Origin: Choristoneura fumiferana
Lineage: Eukaryota > Arthropoda > Insecta > Lepidoptera > Tortricidae
Direction: 5' to 3'
DNA: 64,000 bases
Assembly: GCF_025370935.1 (NCBI RefSeq)
Contig: NC_133498.1
Location: 3,977,483-4,041,482, forward strand
The translations under genes were made by a program, and so were the position numbers. This document shows, piece by piece, positions 1 to 10,485 of the stretch; position 1 is the first letter of the stretch, and each line of letters opens with the position of its first letter. The notes beneath the pieces are model-generated. The model saw nothing but the letters and a program-made list of their open reading frames with translations. It did not search any database and had not been told where the DNA came from.

Positions 1-240
1 CTATATTATACAGTTAAAGAAAAAAAATACAAAAATAATCATCATGTCAGCCGAAAAGACGTCCACTGCTGGACATAGGCCTCCCCAAGGCTCTCCACTC
101 AGACCGGTCTTGTGCTTTCCGCATCCACCGCGATCCCGCGATCTTAACCAAGTCGTCGCTCCATCTTGTTGGAGGCCTACCGACACAAAAATAATAATAA
201 TAAAAAATACAGGGATGCATGGGGTCCCTTAGTTACAATA
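1..240 (-). mobile_element. LINE reverse-transcriptase tail inserted in a second LINE's (TAA)n end
   Basis: On the minus strand, about 183-44 encodes the LINE C-terminal pattern GRPPTRW, AQDRSEWRALGEA-like and YVQQWTSFG-like, nearly identical to the plus-strand copy at 9400-9590. It is bounded on both sides by AAT-rich microsatellite belonging to another repeat (ACAGGGATG...GGGGTCCC), which also occurs at 18703-18783 and, inverted, at 43255-43300. The window starts inside the element. Confidence 0.7.
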
Positions 241-329
241 CTAAACACTAACTATATCTAAACTATATCTACGTTCAGTGGAAGTGTAGAATGCTTCCAC
301 CGTCATAAATTTTAAAATAATAATAACAA

Positions 330-520
330 TAATAATAAATGAATAGTTTGCCAAATAATGATTTGTTATATGATGGTTTGTCAAATAAAGTGTTTGTGAA
401 ATGATCAATTTGTGTAATGTGGTGTTATAAAACGATTAATTTGTGAAACAAAAGTTTGCGAAACTTTGTTTGTTAAATGAATATATTTGTTAAAACGTTT
501 GTTGCCAAATGATTGTATAC
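330..520. repeat. Irregular phrase-like repeat around TTTGTNAAATGA
   Basis: About ten imperfect copies of words such as TTTGTCAAATAA, TTTGTGAAATGA and TTTGTTAAATGA at uneven spacing. It is not a clean tandem array. Similar organisation, with other words, is seen at 6690-6850, 22100-22370, 24830-25520 and 48870-49260. Confidence 0.5.
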
Positions 521-539
521 CTTCATTTCCTTCATTTCA

Positions 540-1010
540 TTTTCTTCATTCCCGCCTAACAACGCGCGCTTTTATGCTTAATCTTTCACATCCATTCGGT
601 CAAGCTGTGGAATGATTTACCCTTGTCCCTAAGGGAATCTCCGTTGGTGGCCTCGTTCAGGGTGAGGTTAATGAAATTATGGCTAGACACTGACACCTGA
701 GCTGAGACGAGACTGTGTTTCGCTTTGGTAATTGTTTGTAATGTGCTCTTTTCGTTTTATGCTGGATTTAATTTGAATAATTTTGTATTTATTTGCTCTC
801 TTATGAGTATTGCTGTTTTTTCTCTTTACCGCACGTAATTTTCACTGTCTGCTTATCCTCTATATAATAAAATGTTTTCTCTTAACTAGGTTAGCTGGAA
901 GAGATCCCTTTTTAGGGATAAGCTTGCCTTTGTTCTCCTCTCTGTGTATTTGTTTTTATTTTTATGTGCTAAAGAGTTTACATATGTACAGACATACATT
1001 TTGATTAAAA
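540..1010 (+). mobile_element. 5'-truncated LINE, end of reverse transcriptase and 3' UTR
   Basis: One frame around 597-700 reads HSVKLWNDLPLSLRES then LVASFRVRLMKLWLD and stops, a common C-terminus of non-LTR reverse transcriptases. The tail containing GGAAGAGATCCCTTTTTAGG recurs at 5030, 49770-49830 (inverted) and 61640-61690 (inverted). Confidence 0.7.
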
Positions 1011-1108
1011 AAACATTTTTGCAAGATAGCCGCGTTAGATCTGTTTTTACCCGACTGCCCGAATGAGTGTTGTGTTTTGCCATGTTCATTAAGATTTTGT
1101 TTGTAATG

Positions 1109-1266
1109 TACAGTCAAGGCGAGGAAACTGAATCATGTATTACCAGGGTGGAACCTTTGTGCTAGTAATGTCATGTTGACATGCCACACATTACAAAACA
1201 ACTATGACATTAGCAAAATAACTATGAAAAGGTTCCAACACATTGATTCAGATTCTTCCAGCTTCA
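1109..1266. mobile_element. MITE with TACAGTC-type ends (mariner-like)
   Basis: Imperfect palindrome: the left arm GAGGAAACTGAATCA...GGTGGAACCTTT pairs with a right arm containing AAAGGTTCCA...TGATTCAGATTCTTCC. The left end TACAGTCAAGG is shared with 30580-30745 and 63861-63945. A TA target site is inferred. Confidence 0.55.
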
Positions 1267-1335
1267 TTATGGGTTCATGTTAGCCAACTCAACGGACTAA
1301 CTATAAAAACGATTGAATGAAACTCATTATATTTA

Positions 1336-1472
1336 GGGGTTGTTTCACCACCTATTGATTAATTTTATTTGACGGATAAATGTAATTCCCTCTGTCTATT
1401 CGAACAAAACAAACAGAGAAGGCATCACATTTCTCCGTCAAATAAATTTATTCAATGGATGGGGAAACAGGG
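1336..1472. mobile_element. Palindromic MITE, family A (GGGGCTGTTTCACCA), upstream of eth
   Basis: Inverted arms GGTTGTTTCACCACC...TTGACGGATAAATGT and the reverse flank a short centre containing CGAACAAAACAAACAGAG. Relatives: 6036-6159, 17467-17608 and a partial copy at 50582-50660. It lies about 440 bases upstream of the eth start codon. Confidence 0.7.
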
Positions 1473-1511
1473 TTAAGTATATACATTACGGTCTAGACTA
1501 TGTAAGTAACG

Positions 1512-1647
1512 TATAGTCAAGTTCATAAACTTGTGAGCAAAAATTTGATCAAAAAAATCTGAACACGCTTCTACGCCGTTAACAATAGAGTCGTGTTCAG
1601 ATATTTTTGATCAAATTTTTGCTCACAAGTATATGAACTCGACTGTA
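1512..1647. mobile_element. Hairpin MITE with 50-base arms upstream of eth
   Basis: The left arm AGTTCATAAACTTGTGAGCA with AAAATTTGATCAAAAA pairs almost perfectly with the right arm ending TGAACTCGACTGTA, around a short loop near 1570-1590. The ends read TA(C/T)AGTC. It lies 270 bases before the eth ATG. Confidence 0.7.
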
Positions 1648-1807
1648 CCTACCTAACTGACAAAAAATCGATAATCTTGTAAGCATCATATTCTTATCAG
1701 TGTGTAAATCTTTAAGCCCACATTGATTCAAAGATAATTCTACTTAGTATTCTAGTAAAACGTTTGATAAAATCTTCATAGTATGCGGGACGGATCAAAT
1801 CATTTGG

Positions 1808-1814
1808 TATAAAA
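1808..1814 (+). promoter_or_regulatory. Candidate TATA box of eth
   Basis: TATAAAA lies about 100 bases upstream of the eth start codon, a sensible distance for a short 5' leader. A TCAG-like initiator near 1859 is somewhat too far downstream to pair with it. The assignment rests only on motif and position. Confidence 0.4.
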
Positions 1815-1916
1815 CACTATGTTGAACTCCAAAATAACATCAAATAATTCCCAAGCGCTCAGCTCGCCACTTCACTTTGCCGCCAAAATTAGTCGTTGAC
1901 AGTTTAACTTTTTAAA

Positions 1917-3683
1917 ATGGGTTCGATTTTGCGCTTTGTTCTCGTTGCTTTCTGCCTAATGAATATTTTAATTGAGACTCGGGGGTCGTTTATTAAAAGT
2001 AAGAATATACCGAGGGTCGGGAGGAGTAATGAAGCCGAGGGTCCCTTCGACCTGGGCTCTTTAGGTTACGTCATCAAAACTGCTCCGGCTAAAAACATAC
2101 CACGTATGGGCAGAAGAAACTACGATTCGGTAAGTTTTGATTTGTTTCTTAGTTATGATGACATCTCGACCTGTATAAGCACACCCTACTGCAGGGCTCA
2201 GATATCCTCTCAAAATGAGTAAAGTGTTACACATTCTCGTTAGTAGCACGAGAACATGCTACTATCGAGCAAATGCTACCTATTAGCATGTGTGTACAGG
2301 ACATGCTACTATCGAGCATGCTTTTTAGTGGCATATATACTCCCTATTAGCGGGAACTGCTATTTTAAAGCATGCTAGTGTTTGGGGGGTGGAAGGGGAA
2401 AGGTACTAATAAGCAAGTGAAAGCGTTTGCTTAATGAGCATGCTAGTATTGGTAATACCACGAGAGTTGCAAGCGAAAAAAAAGTTACTAAAAGTGAGTT
2501 CGTTATAAATTAATTAATTTATTACCGTTGAATTTGCGAAAAGCCGCAACGACCACGGTTGCAGCCGTAGGCCGTGGATTTTGAGAGTTTTTGGCCTTAA
2601 AGCCGTAGAACACGGTAATTGCCGTGGCAACACTGACACTGACTTTGCACTGACAGAGCATGCTATCAAAAGGCATGTGTATCGGAGTGTTTGTTTTGAG
2701 CATGCTTATTTAGGAGCATACTTTAAACTAGCATGCTTATTGCTAGCAAATGTAAACAGTCCATGAGCATGCTCATTACTGGCATGCTCATAAGCATGCA
2801 GTAACGAGCATGTGTAACAGTAGCTTTATAGTTAACACGCGGGCCTTGTGCGTACCTTAACTATTAAGAATTTTACATACAGTATGGGGGGAGGCTCCAA
2901 TAGAGAGATCTCTCTCCAGGTAGGTGTTATGCCTGGGGACCGAAGTCCGAAGGAAGAGCGTCGGAACTTGTATATATGCGACCGCGTTGAGAAACTTCTA
3001 TAGCGCGATGTAGAACATGGTCGGAGTTTCTATCCTTGTTCACTAGATGGCGCTAGGAGTCGCTACAACACAGTATGCACCCTATTGCATGAGTTGCGGG
3101 CAACCAGTGCATGCAAGTGGCGAGTTATTTCATTGTAGCTTTCTAAGGGGAAAGGCCTTTATCAGCAGGTTTTTCTTTAACCGTCGAGCTCATAGTAAAT
3201 CCTACTAATACTATACATGCGAAAGTTTGTATGTGTGCGTATGTTTGTTACTCCTTCATGCCAATGAAAAAGTGGATAGAATGAGTTAGGAAACCGACCG
3301 TACCTATTTTAAGTCAAGTCCTACCCGTCTCGTGTGATGTCTGTACGCTGTGTAGAGTGCACGGCTGAAAATCAGCGCGGTGAAGCGTAGTCAGTATTTT
3401 GTACCTACCTACCTTTACACCAAATCTAATTATTTATTTATTTCTTTGCAGCAAAACCGTTACGATATTCCGAAATTGTATCAGACATCTGCAGACAGCA
3501 TTGAATATTATGGAGGTAAAATAGTCAGTTTGGTAGTGGTAGTGTGGAAGTTGGTCCTTCGAGCCAGACGGTCAGATTTAACTTAACTTTATTATTTCCT
3601 TTCCAGATGACGGTCAGCCAGGATTTAGTCAAGAACAAATAGAAGCCTATTATAGCAACCAATTGGAAAACATGAAAAGATAA
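1917..3683 (+). CDS. eth: Prepro-ecdysis-triggering hormone (PETH, ETH and associated peptide)
   Basis: Secreted neuropeptide precursor. In Lepidoptera, ETH peptides are released from Inka cells and act on the ETH receptor to start pre-ecdysis and ecdysis. Exons: 1917-2129, 3452-3515 and 3607-3683, joined in phases 0 and 1, giving 117 residues. Residues 1-23 are a hydrophobic signal peptide. Residues 24-34 (SFIKSKNIPRV, then GR) give an 11-residue PETH amide. Residues 37-64 start SNEAEGPFDLG, end KNIPRM and are followed by GRR, giving a 28-residue ETH amide. Residues 68-117 are the ETH-associated peptide, rich in Y, Q and E. Both mature peptides end in the PRXamide motif with Gly as amide donor. 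PETH is released at a single Arg, ETH at a dibasic site. The raw frame runs on past 2129 into the intron, but the GTAAGT donor and the in-phase downstream exons argue against that. Identity is very secure from peptide order and motifs. Confidence 0.96.
2225..2820. repeat. Foldback element rich in palindromic AGCATGCT, in eth intron 1
   Basis: The outer ends TGTTACACATTCTCGTTA and, reversed, TGTTACACATGCTCGTTA form an inverted repeat. Between them AGCATGCT or one-base variants occur about a dozen times, near 2254, 2300, 2314, 2369, 2437, 2657, 2699, 2730, 2765, 2780, 2792 and 2806. No coding potential is seen. Confidence 0.6.
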
Positions 3684-3816
3684 TGCAAATACCCAATTTG
3701 TATTACAGTTTATACCAAACAAAAGTTCTTGATGTGGCTTAGTTTTCTTTTAAATGTATTTTTTCTTGCTTTTTACTAACATTGTTTTACTCTAGTCTAG
3801 TCATTAATTGAATTGC

Positions 3817-3822
3817 ATTAAA
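3817..3822 (+). promoter_or_regulatory. Candidate poly(A) signal of eth (ATTAAA)
   Basis: ATTAAA occurs 134 bases after the eth stop in an AT-rich tail. No AATAAA is closer. The rest of the eth-NDUFA8 spacer (3684-4161) holds no other recognisable feature. Confidence 0.4.
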
Positions 3823-4161
3823 ATAATCTATAAAAAGTTTTTTTTTATGATTTTATATCAACACCTAGTTAGTCAGTGTCAGAAAAACTGCGTAAAATGA
3901 AACTTATACGTTGTCGTGAAGAAAGACGTCAAAAAGAAACCCTTATAAATTAAAAATCCCATTGTACTATCCAAATGTATACCTTACTCTATCGCACTTC
4001 GTGGAAAGAGTATCTCCTACCCCGCTCACACCAATCCTATAAGCGTACTCAATTTGGTCGTATAGCACTTTCAGATTTCTTCCACGGATTTTGTGGAAGA
4101 AATTTTCTAATAAACTTTGGAATTAACACCTAAATTATTAGTGAAACTTGTTTAAACTAAA

Positions 4162-7100
4162 ATGGTGCTCACCGCGGACATACATTTGCCGGAAGAGTCT
4201 GAATTGACTGTCCCCGAAGTCAATTTATCGGGTGCCAGTTTGAGAGCTGGAGCTTTTCATCTCGGAAAATATTGTGAACATGCTAATAATGTGAGTAATT
4301 AATTTTAAATTTACGAAGAAAACTGAGTATATTTATGTAGTATATGGGAAAGGTGTAGTTGTTGTTTGGAGAAGTTAAATGATTGCATAATCACAAAAAA
4401 ATAGGTTATGTTTTGGTCTGTACACGCATAACTACTTTGGTATTTAGCAGCAAAATTATACCCTCGCTAGTGATTCGCGATGACATTATGAAGTTCATAA
4501 ATATTTTAAAATGAGTCACAGTAACACCTGCAGGTATTGATTAAGATTTAGAAGGTTTTTTGATGAGACTTTAGGTAAGTAGTTTAGTTAGCAGCCAATG
4601 TGTTAATCTTGTTTAATTTTCTATAAATGTTTTTGTAATTAGTTAGTTCTGTAGTTGTCGAGATTTTCCCTTCCATAAAAACAAGCAAACTAATAAACAA
4701 ACACAAGTTTGTTTACCTACCTGTTTATGAGAATACACCATGTTATTTTTGATTTCTGTAACCTTTAAGAGAACATTCAACTAGTCAAATGAACCAAATT
4801 TCTGCAGGACTGCAGTGGTCTATCTCTTATTGTTTAAAAGATAATCAAGAATCATCATATATTTATTTTTTATTACAAGAATTAAAATAAATAGTGATAA
4901 GGTAATTAAGTAAAAATTATAAGCAATATTCCAAATTAAAATTAACAATAAACAATCATACAATTACAATAATTAATCAAGAATTACAATAATTAATACT
5001 AAATGCTCCTTTTGTCCACTCAAAGGTTGACTGGGAAAGATCCCTTAAAGAGATATGTTTGCCTTTGTACATGTATCCCATTAGGGTTGCCAACTTTTAT
5101 TAGAGGAAATAGATATATCTGATTTCAAAGAGGTAATAAAGAGTGGCCTTTTTGGTTATGATATGAGTTTGCATAATATTACATGACTGGCACTAGTAAG
5201 TATAGTAAACATTGTGTAAAAAGAGTATTTTAGCTATTTGTGTTATAGATTATAGAGTACGCTATATGATAGAGTACATACTCTGTTTTAGAGTACGGTT
5301 GGCAACCTAATCCAATGTTTGTAAATTGTGTTTGTTTCTCTATATTTATTTTATACAATAAAGAATTTACATACATACATATAAAAATGAATAAAAATGT
5401 AGTTATAATATTTTATACTCTGCATACTTTAGCCTTTTGCTCTTTATTATCCAATCACTGATAATTTTACCCCACAATTCCAGGAGTTCATGCTCTGCCG
5501 CTTCGAGGAGAACGACCCTCGAAAGTGCATCGCGGAGGGCAAGGCGGTCACCGCCTGCACCATGCAGTTCTTCCGCAAGGTCAAGTCGGCCTGCATGAGC
5601 GAATTCAACCAGTACGCCAACTGCATTGATAAGAGCTCTGGAGATTTTAGTTTCCAATAGTAAGTATGTTTAAACTATTTAGTTTTATTTGATAAAAAAA
5701 AAGGTCCCCAATTCAATTGTTTTTTCCCTACTTAAATTTTCAGAACTATTATTATCCATCCATCTATTCTATCCATCATGAAAAAATAAATATAGCTAAG
5801 TCTGAAAATCTTAATTTTTTTCTCTCTTTCATGTCTTCAATCTAAAATTAATAGGTAACATTTTGACTTCCTAGTCATCCTACTCCTGCAGGGTTCTGCT
5901 AAAACTGGATATTTATAGAATCGCGATGATGTATTGTATTAAATAAATATATAACTAAATTCAAACAAAGCCCTTTATGCACCTTGACTAGTGGCCCTAA
6001 CCCCTCCTCGGCTACTCACTTGGGATCTACAATAACCCCCTGTTTCACCATCTGACGGATAAATGTGATGCTCTCTCTGTTTGTTTTGTTTGAATAGACA
6101 GAGACTGCATTACATTTATCTGTCAAATAAAATTAATCAATGAGTGGTGAAACAGCCCGAGTTAAAGTCCTGGTAATTAATAAAAAAAATATTTCCAGCT
6201 GCCGCACTACACAGGGTGTCCTGGACAAATGCATGCTGGATAAGCTGGGCCTGGAACGCCCTGACTTCGGGTACTTCTGTGAGGCACGAGTGCACGACAC
6301 GAAGAGGTGAGTGCTATTACAGGTACTGTTGTACATATTAGATAGATAGATAAGATAATTTATTGAATAATTTGAAGTACAAGATAATAAAACACAATAT
6401 TTTACAAAAATCTACGTAACACGTGTTTGTATGTAAATGTTACGGAAATGGCCAAAACAGATTAGAACCAATCTTTATGGGATATGAATATGAATATGAC
6501 CAAATCACGCAGGATGTGGAAATGGCGAATCCATTTTATCATTTGCCTAGACGAAATCGCTCATTTGATCAAATCCCTGTATATTTTATGGCTACGTACA
6601 CACTACGCGGCCAACCGCGCGGTTTTAGCGCGCCGTCTCTTTCTCAAGCGATACTTTGAAGAGGGACGACAGACTAAAATTGCGCAGTTAGCCGCATAGT
6701 GCCTAGCTTATGTGGCCTGGGTGAAATGACAAAAACAGCCAAAAGAGGCACTTCGTTTTTTTCATTTCACCAGATTTTTAGTGATTAGATAAAATCCCTG
6801 AAACACGTCAGTGAGTTGATGAGCTCGTTTTATCATTTCACTAGACATATTTAACACTTAAACTCAAACCACTCAAAGGTCGACCAAAAGAGATTCGTAA
6901 GTTAATATTAAAGGAATAAGATAACGATAATTTCGCCTTTGTATGTACCTCAACGTAGCCTCAACGTTTGTACAATTTACAAAGTTGAAAGTTTACAGAG
7001 ATGAAAGCATTCAGAGAAAAGTTCGAACGGAAAAGTACTGTCCGTATGTGGTAGGTCTATAGATTTGTATTTTGAACTGCGTTCGAAATCCCGGATCGGA

Positions 7101-7303
7101 AACGGAATTCCGAGTATGTGGCGGCCCTTAAGTCGCGTAGAGTCTAGTTTGGAACTGAATACAAACTTAGGATTGTGTATTGCAGGCCGAAGCCCCTGGA
7201 GGAGCCTAAGGCGGTGTACCCCGACGCGACGCCCGCGCTGCCCGAAGACGCGGACCGCAAGCCGGCGCGCTTCGGTTCGCGCTTCTACTGGATGACGGAA
7301 TAA
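4162..7303 (+). CDS. NDUFA8: NADH dehydrogenase 1 alpha subcomplex subunit 8 (complex I, ND-19)
   Basis: Accessory subunit of mitochondrial complex I, on the intermembrane-space face, oxidised through the Mia40 pathway. Exons: 4162-4290, 5484-5659, 6199-6306 and 7186-7303 (phases 0, 2, 1), giving 176 residues; the family is usually about 172-175. Eight cysteines form regular CX9C spacings: 38/48, 58/68, 80/90 and 103/113, which is the double CHCH arrangement of this subunit. The EFMLCR and DPRKC region and the C-terminal RFGSRFYW are family hallmarks. There is no cleavable presequence, as expected for Mia40 substrates. Intron 1 carries a LINE tail with a MITE inside it; intron 2 carries a MITE ending about 40 bases before exon 3. 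Exon 4 is strikingly GC-rich against its AT-rich introns. All splice sites are canonical and phase-consistent. Confidence 0.96.
5022..5395 (+). mobile_element. LINE 3' tail interrupted by a small MITE, NDUFA8 intron 1
   Basis: GGGAAAGATCCCTTAAAGAG followed by TTTGCCTTTGTACATG matches the tail at 880-950; the tail resumes after 5312 and ends in ACATACATACATA. Between about 5083 and 5312 sits an element with ends TTAGGGTTGCCAAC and GTTGGCAACCTAA. Confidence 0.6.
6036..6159. mobile_element. Palindromic MITE, family A, next to NDUFA8 exon 3
   Basis: Ends CCCCTGTTTCACCA and TGGTGAAACAGCCC with a centre of TTTGTTTTGTTTGAATAGAC. It ends about 40 bases before the exon 3 acceptor, so it may overlap the branch-point region. 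Confidence 0.7.
6520..6860. repeat. Irregular repeats (ATTTCAC / TTTTATCATTT words), NDUFA8 intron 3
   Basis: Phrases such as CATTTTATCATTTG, TTTTTTCATTTCACCAG and TTTTATCATTTCACTAG recur unevenly, with a partly self-complementary GC block near 6605-6720. No coding sequence is recognised. Confidence 0.4.
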
Positions 7304-7494
7304 GCGACGCGTGCGTCTGCGTCACACCACTGGGTGAATATTCCAGTAAAGGTGCAACCTCATGCAGCCGCTCGAGGCTCGTTTCCAGGGTCAACTCTGG
7401 TCACGTGACATATAGCGCAAAACTGAAAATGTTGAGCTTTATCGCTGGAAATAAGAAATAACCTAACCAAAAAAAAATCATTTTTAATACAATC

Positions 7495-7765
7495 TTTTTT
7501 GCCGACTGTACTTTTTGTTGACTGTACTTGCATTGTCACCCAAACTACATTTGCATACCATTTCCGTCCTGCGGAGACGATCCTGGCTGGACTACCAGGA
7601 TGTCACTACTAGATTATTGTATTGTCACGATATTTACATAAGTATTCCAAATTTCAAGTCAATCTGTCTACTGGAAGTTGGTCAAATTGAACTCGCAAGA
7701 TTTGATTACAGACTGACAGACAGACAACGGGACAGGTGAAACTAAATAGAAGCTTGTAAAAAAGA
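7495..7765 (+). repeat. Dispersed repeat family B
   Basis: Shared with an inverted copy at about 45040-45330 in P450 intron 1. Common blocks include ACTTGCATTGTCACCC, TTGACTTGAAATTTGGAAT-like, GTCAGTCTGT-like and GGACAGGTGAAACTAAAT. It has no ORF; type unknown. Confidence 0.55.
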
Positions 7766-8014
7766 TTCAAATTCGGAAAAAAAACTGTTATTTTTTGTTT
7801 TCATCCACTCTAATTCCACTAAAGGAGGATAACAAATCAGCTTCCAAGACCAAGATCATTCCTGCAAGCAGCTATCTTGACGCTGCTGTTCGACGCGGCG
7901 ACTTGGCGCTACTTTTTTGAGTCGCGGGAAATTCAAAATAGGGTCACGTGACCAGATTTGTCGCTGCAAACGAGCATCGAGCGGCTATATGAGGCCGCAC
8001 CTTACAACGTCATT

Positions 8015-8535
8015 GGGGCCTACGCTAGGTGACGCGGTTTGCACGGAGCGGTTGGACGCCTGTTAAACAATAGTATGCGCCAGGGATGTTACGGAGTGTC
8101 GATTCCGTTTCCGATAAGTCGGAGCTTCCGTTTGATATTAAACATCCGTTTCGGTTCCGGTTCCGTTACTTTTGAAACGGAAGTTATATCGGATGTCAAT
8201 GCTTAACGCGGCGACTGGACATGAGCGGCGTACATCAAAAACATACAGAGGGCTACTTATGGAACGTTTCAGACACTCGCGATCACAATCAAATAACAGT
8301 TTTTGTATGCGACAACTATTATTTGATTGTGTTCGCAAGTGTCTGAAACGTTACGCAATAAACCCTCTGGCTTAGTAGACCTACCCTTAACATCTCGTCC
8401 ACCTATCACTCAGGCTCCGATTCTGGTACCAGTTCCGATATCGGTTTCGATTCCGTTTCTGGTTCCGATAAAACCACATCCGTTACATCCCTGGTACGAG
8501 CAGCGCTAACTGCGTGCGTCGCAGTCGTCGTCCTC
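8015..8535. mobile_element. MITE family C split by a hAT-like MITE (8081-8493)
   Basis: The outer element starts GGGGCCTACGCTAGGTGACG, as in the copies at 29930-30036, 41947-42055 and 52528-53262. The inner element has CAGGGATGT...ACATCCCTG ends and many CCGTTTCCG/GATTCCG words. The flanks GTATGCGC and GTACGAGC are each one base from GTATGAGC, the intact sequence in other family C copies, so an 8-base duplication is well supported. Confidence 0.7.
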
Positions 8536-8693
8536 CCCTAGACGGATGGGCCATAGTGGCCGGCACGGGATCCCCATCTCCCGCTGACTGTCACTAAGGG
8601 GGTAGCATATTATGATTGTTTTTTTTTGGAGTCTTTTTGCATTTTTTATTTCAACTCCAAATTTGTTACTTTTACGGGTATCCCGTGAAACCA

Positions 8694-9080
8694 TATCGAA
8701 AATACAAACTGAGACATGGATGCACAGAAAAACCAGAAAAAGAGACCAGCACTGGGAATCGAACCCAGGTCCTCAGCAATCCGTGCTGCGTGCTATAACC
8801 CCTACACCACTGCTGAACAAGCATCTGGACACGAATTTTTCCTATGCATACATATCTCAGGTGAGAATGTGACGTCTGTCGACGAAACATAGATGTCGCT
8901 AGTGCTGCTGCTTAAGTAGCATAGTAGAAATAAGCAACCTGAGATATGTATGCATAGGAAAAATTCGTGTCTAGATTCCTGTCCAGCCACGGATGGCTGA
9001 GGACCTGGGTTCGATTGCCAGTGCTGGTCTCTTTCTGGTTTTTCTGTGCGTCCATGTCTCAGTTTGTATTTTCGATATAG
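8694..9080. mobile_element. Two tRNA-derived SINEs head to head
   Basis: The minus-strand copy carries A-box-like TGGTGTAGGGGTTATAGC and B-box GGTTCGATTCC (around 8755-8815). The plus-strand copy has GGGTTCGATTGCC around 9007-9020. Both continue into TCTTTTTCTGG/TTTTTCTGTG and TTTGTATTTTCGATAT. The middle, with CCTATGCATACATATCTCAG, is mirrored. Another copy lies at 22725-22960. Confidence 0.7.
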
Positions 9081-9217
9081 CATATTGCCGCCGTCCTCCC
9101 CATCCGTCCGACTCCCAGGGACCCACAGACCACAGGTTAACTACACTGCTCTACACTATGATAGCATCTCTTCTTCTATAATAATAATAATAATCATTTA
9201 TTCGCTTAAAACATTAG

Positions 9218-9220
9218 ACA

Positions 9221-9288
<68 letters not shown>

Positions 9289-9306
9289 GTAGTAGTAGTA
9301 GTAGTA
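9218..9306. repeat. Self-complementary triplet microsatellite (CTA)n(GTA)n
   Basis: About 24 CTA units run straight into about seven TAG/GTA units, so the junction forms a perfect hairpin. It abuts the LINE fragment that starts at 9307. Confidence 0.9.
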
Positions 9307-9590
9307 GAACTAAGGCTACCGACATAGCCCGAAGAATTGCGAGACTAAAGTGGCAGTGGGCGGGGCACATTGCTCGCAGGACTGATGGCCGATGGGGTCT
9401 GAAGGTTCTCGAATGGCGTCCGCGGACCAGGAGACGAGCTGTCGGTAGGCCTCCAACAAGATGGAGCGACGACTTGGTTAAGATCGCGGGATCGCGGTGG
9501 ATGCGGAAAGCACAAGACCGGTCTGAGTGGAGAGCCTTGGGGGAGGCCTATGTCCAGCAGTGGACGTCTTTCGGCTGACATGATGATGAT
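9307..9590 (+). mobile_element. LINE reverse-transcriptase C-terminal fragment
   Basis: An open frame reads DIARRIARLKWQWAGHIARR, then GRPPTRWSDDLVKIAGSRWM and EAYVQQWTSFG followed by a stop, then ATGATGATGATGATT. This is the usual end of an RTE-type non-LTR reverse transcriptase. 5'-truncated; a minus-strand twin lies at 44-183. Confidence 0.8.
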
Positions 9591-9591
9591 G

Positions 9592-9730
9592 ATTAGACAT
9601 CTGGCACGTGAGGTATCCCATCTTAGGCCTCTAGGTTGGCAACGCGTCTGCAATACCCCTGGTGTTGATCTCTTACCATCAGGAGACCCATTTGCTCGTT
9701 TGCCATCCAGTCAAATAAAAAAAAAAACAC
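9592..9730 (+). mobile_element. Poly(A)-ended retroposon family D, truncated
   Basis: Carries GGTATCCCATCTTAGGCCTC, TTACCATCAGGAGACCCA and GCCATCCAG followed by an A run. Fuller copies are at 17735-17960, 28806-29032, 31541-31826 and 52165-52458 (all minus) and 44722-45015 (plus). Confidence 0.7.
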
Positions 9731-10485
9731 TCGTAAATTACGATACAAGGACGAACTATCTGGCGATCTTCAAACTAGGCTGAGCCTGTATCTTGAGGGC
9801 TTGAATTTCTGAACCCAATTTGATCCAAAATCTGAATTCTAGTATTACTTTGTATGTATATCAGAGCCAATATGCGGAGTGGTATATTAATTTCAACTCT
9901 CTGTGTTACAGATAAAGCTCGAAATGCAGCACTAATATCTGAAGACTTGACAAGTTATGTATCGACACTTATTTGATGCCAACTATACACACTCCAGTGA
10001 AACGTGTGACTAGAGTATACCTAAATTCGAGCTACATTCAGTTAAAGCGAGATAGACGTACGAGCAAGTTCGCTTATTTTGTAGTTGGCGGGGTTTTTCG
10101 CTCGAGTGACGTCCAAGTATAAGTAAATATAAGTTACATCGGCAATCTTCGTCCAAGGCAAGCGAACTAATCCAAGGTAGGCAAAATTACAGGTAAACAA
10201 CTGACTGACGCGGTCATGGCTGCTCAGGATTTTACCGCGCAAACGTACTGCCTTAAAGCCCATTCTCACTTGTCGGGTGTTGGATCCGTTTCGTATCCGA
10301 TGGGCATATGTGATTAGCTTCATATAAAATGTTAAGCCACTGGAACATACGTTTGAATCCCGGGCACGACATCCGACAAGTGGCTTATAGCTAAAGTGGT
10401 TTCGCTCCTTCCGAAAAAATGCTCGCTGCGCATAATCCTTATAACTTATATTTATTGTACAACTGTACGCAAAATATTAAATATA

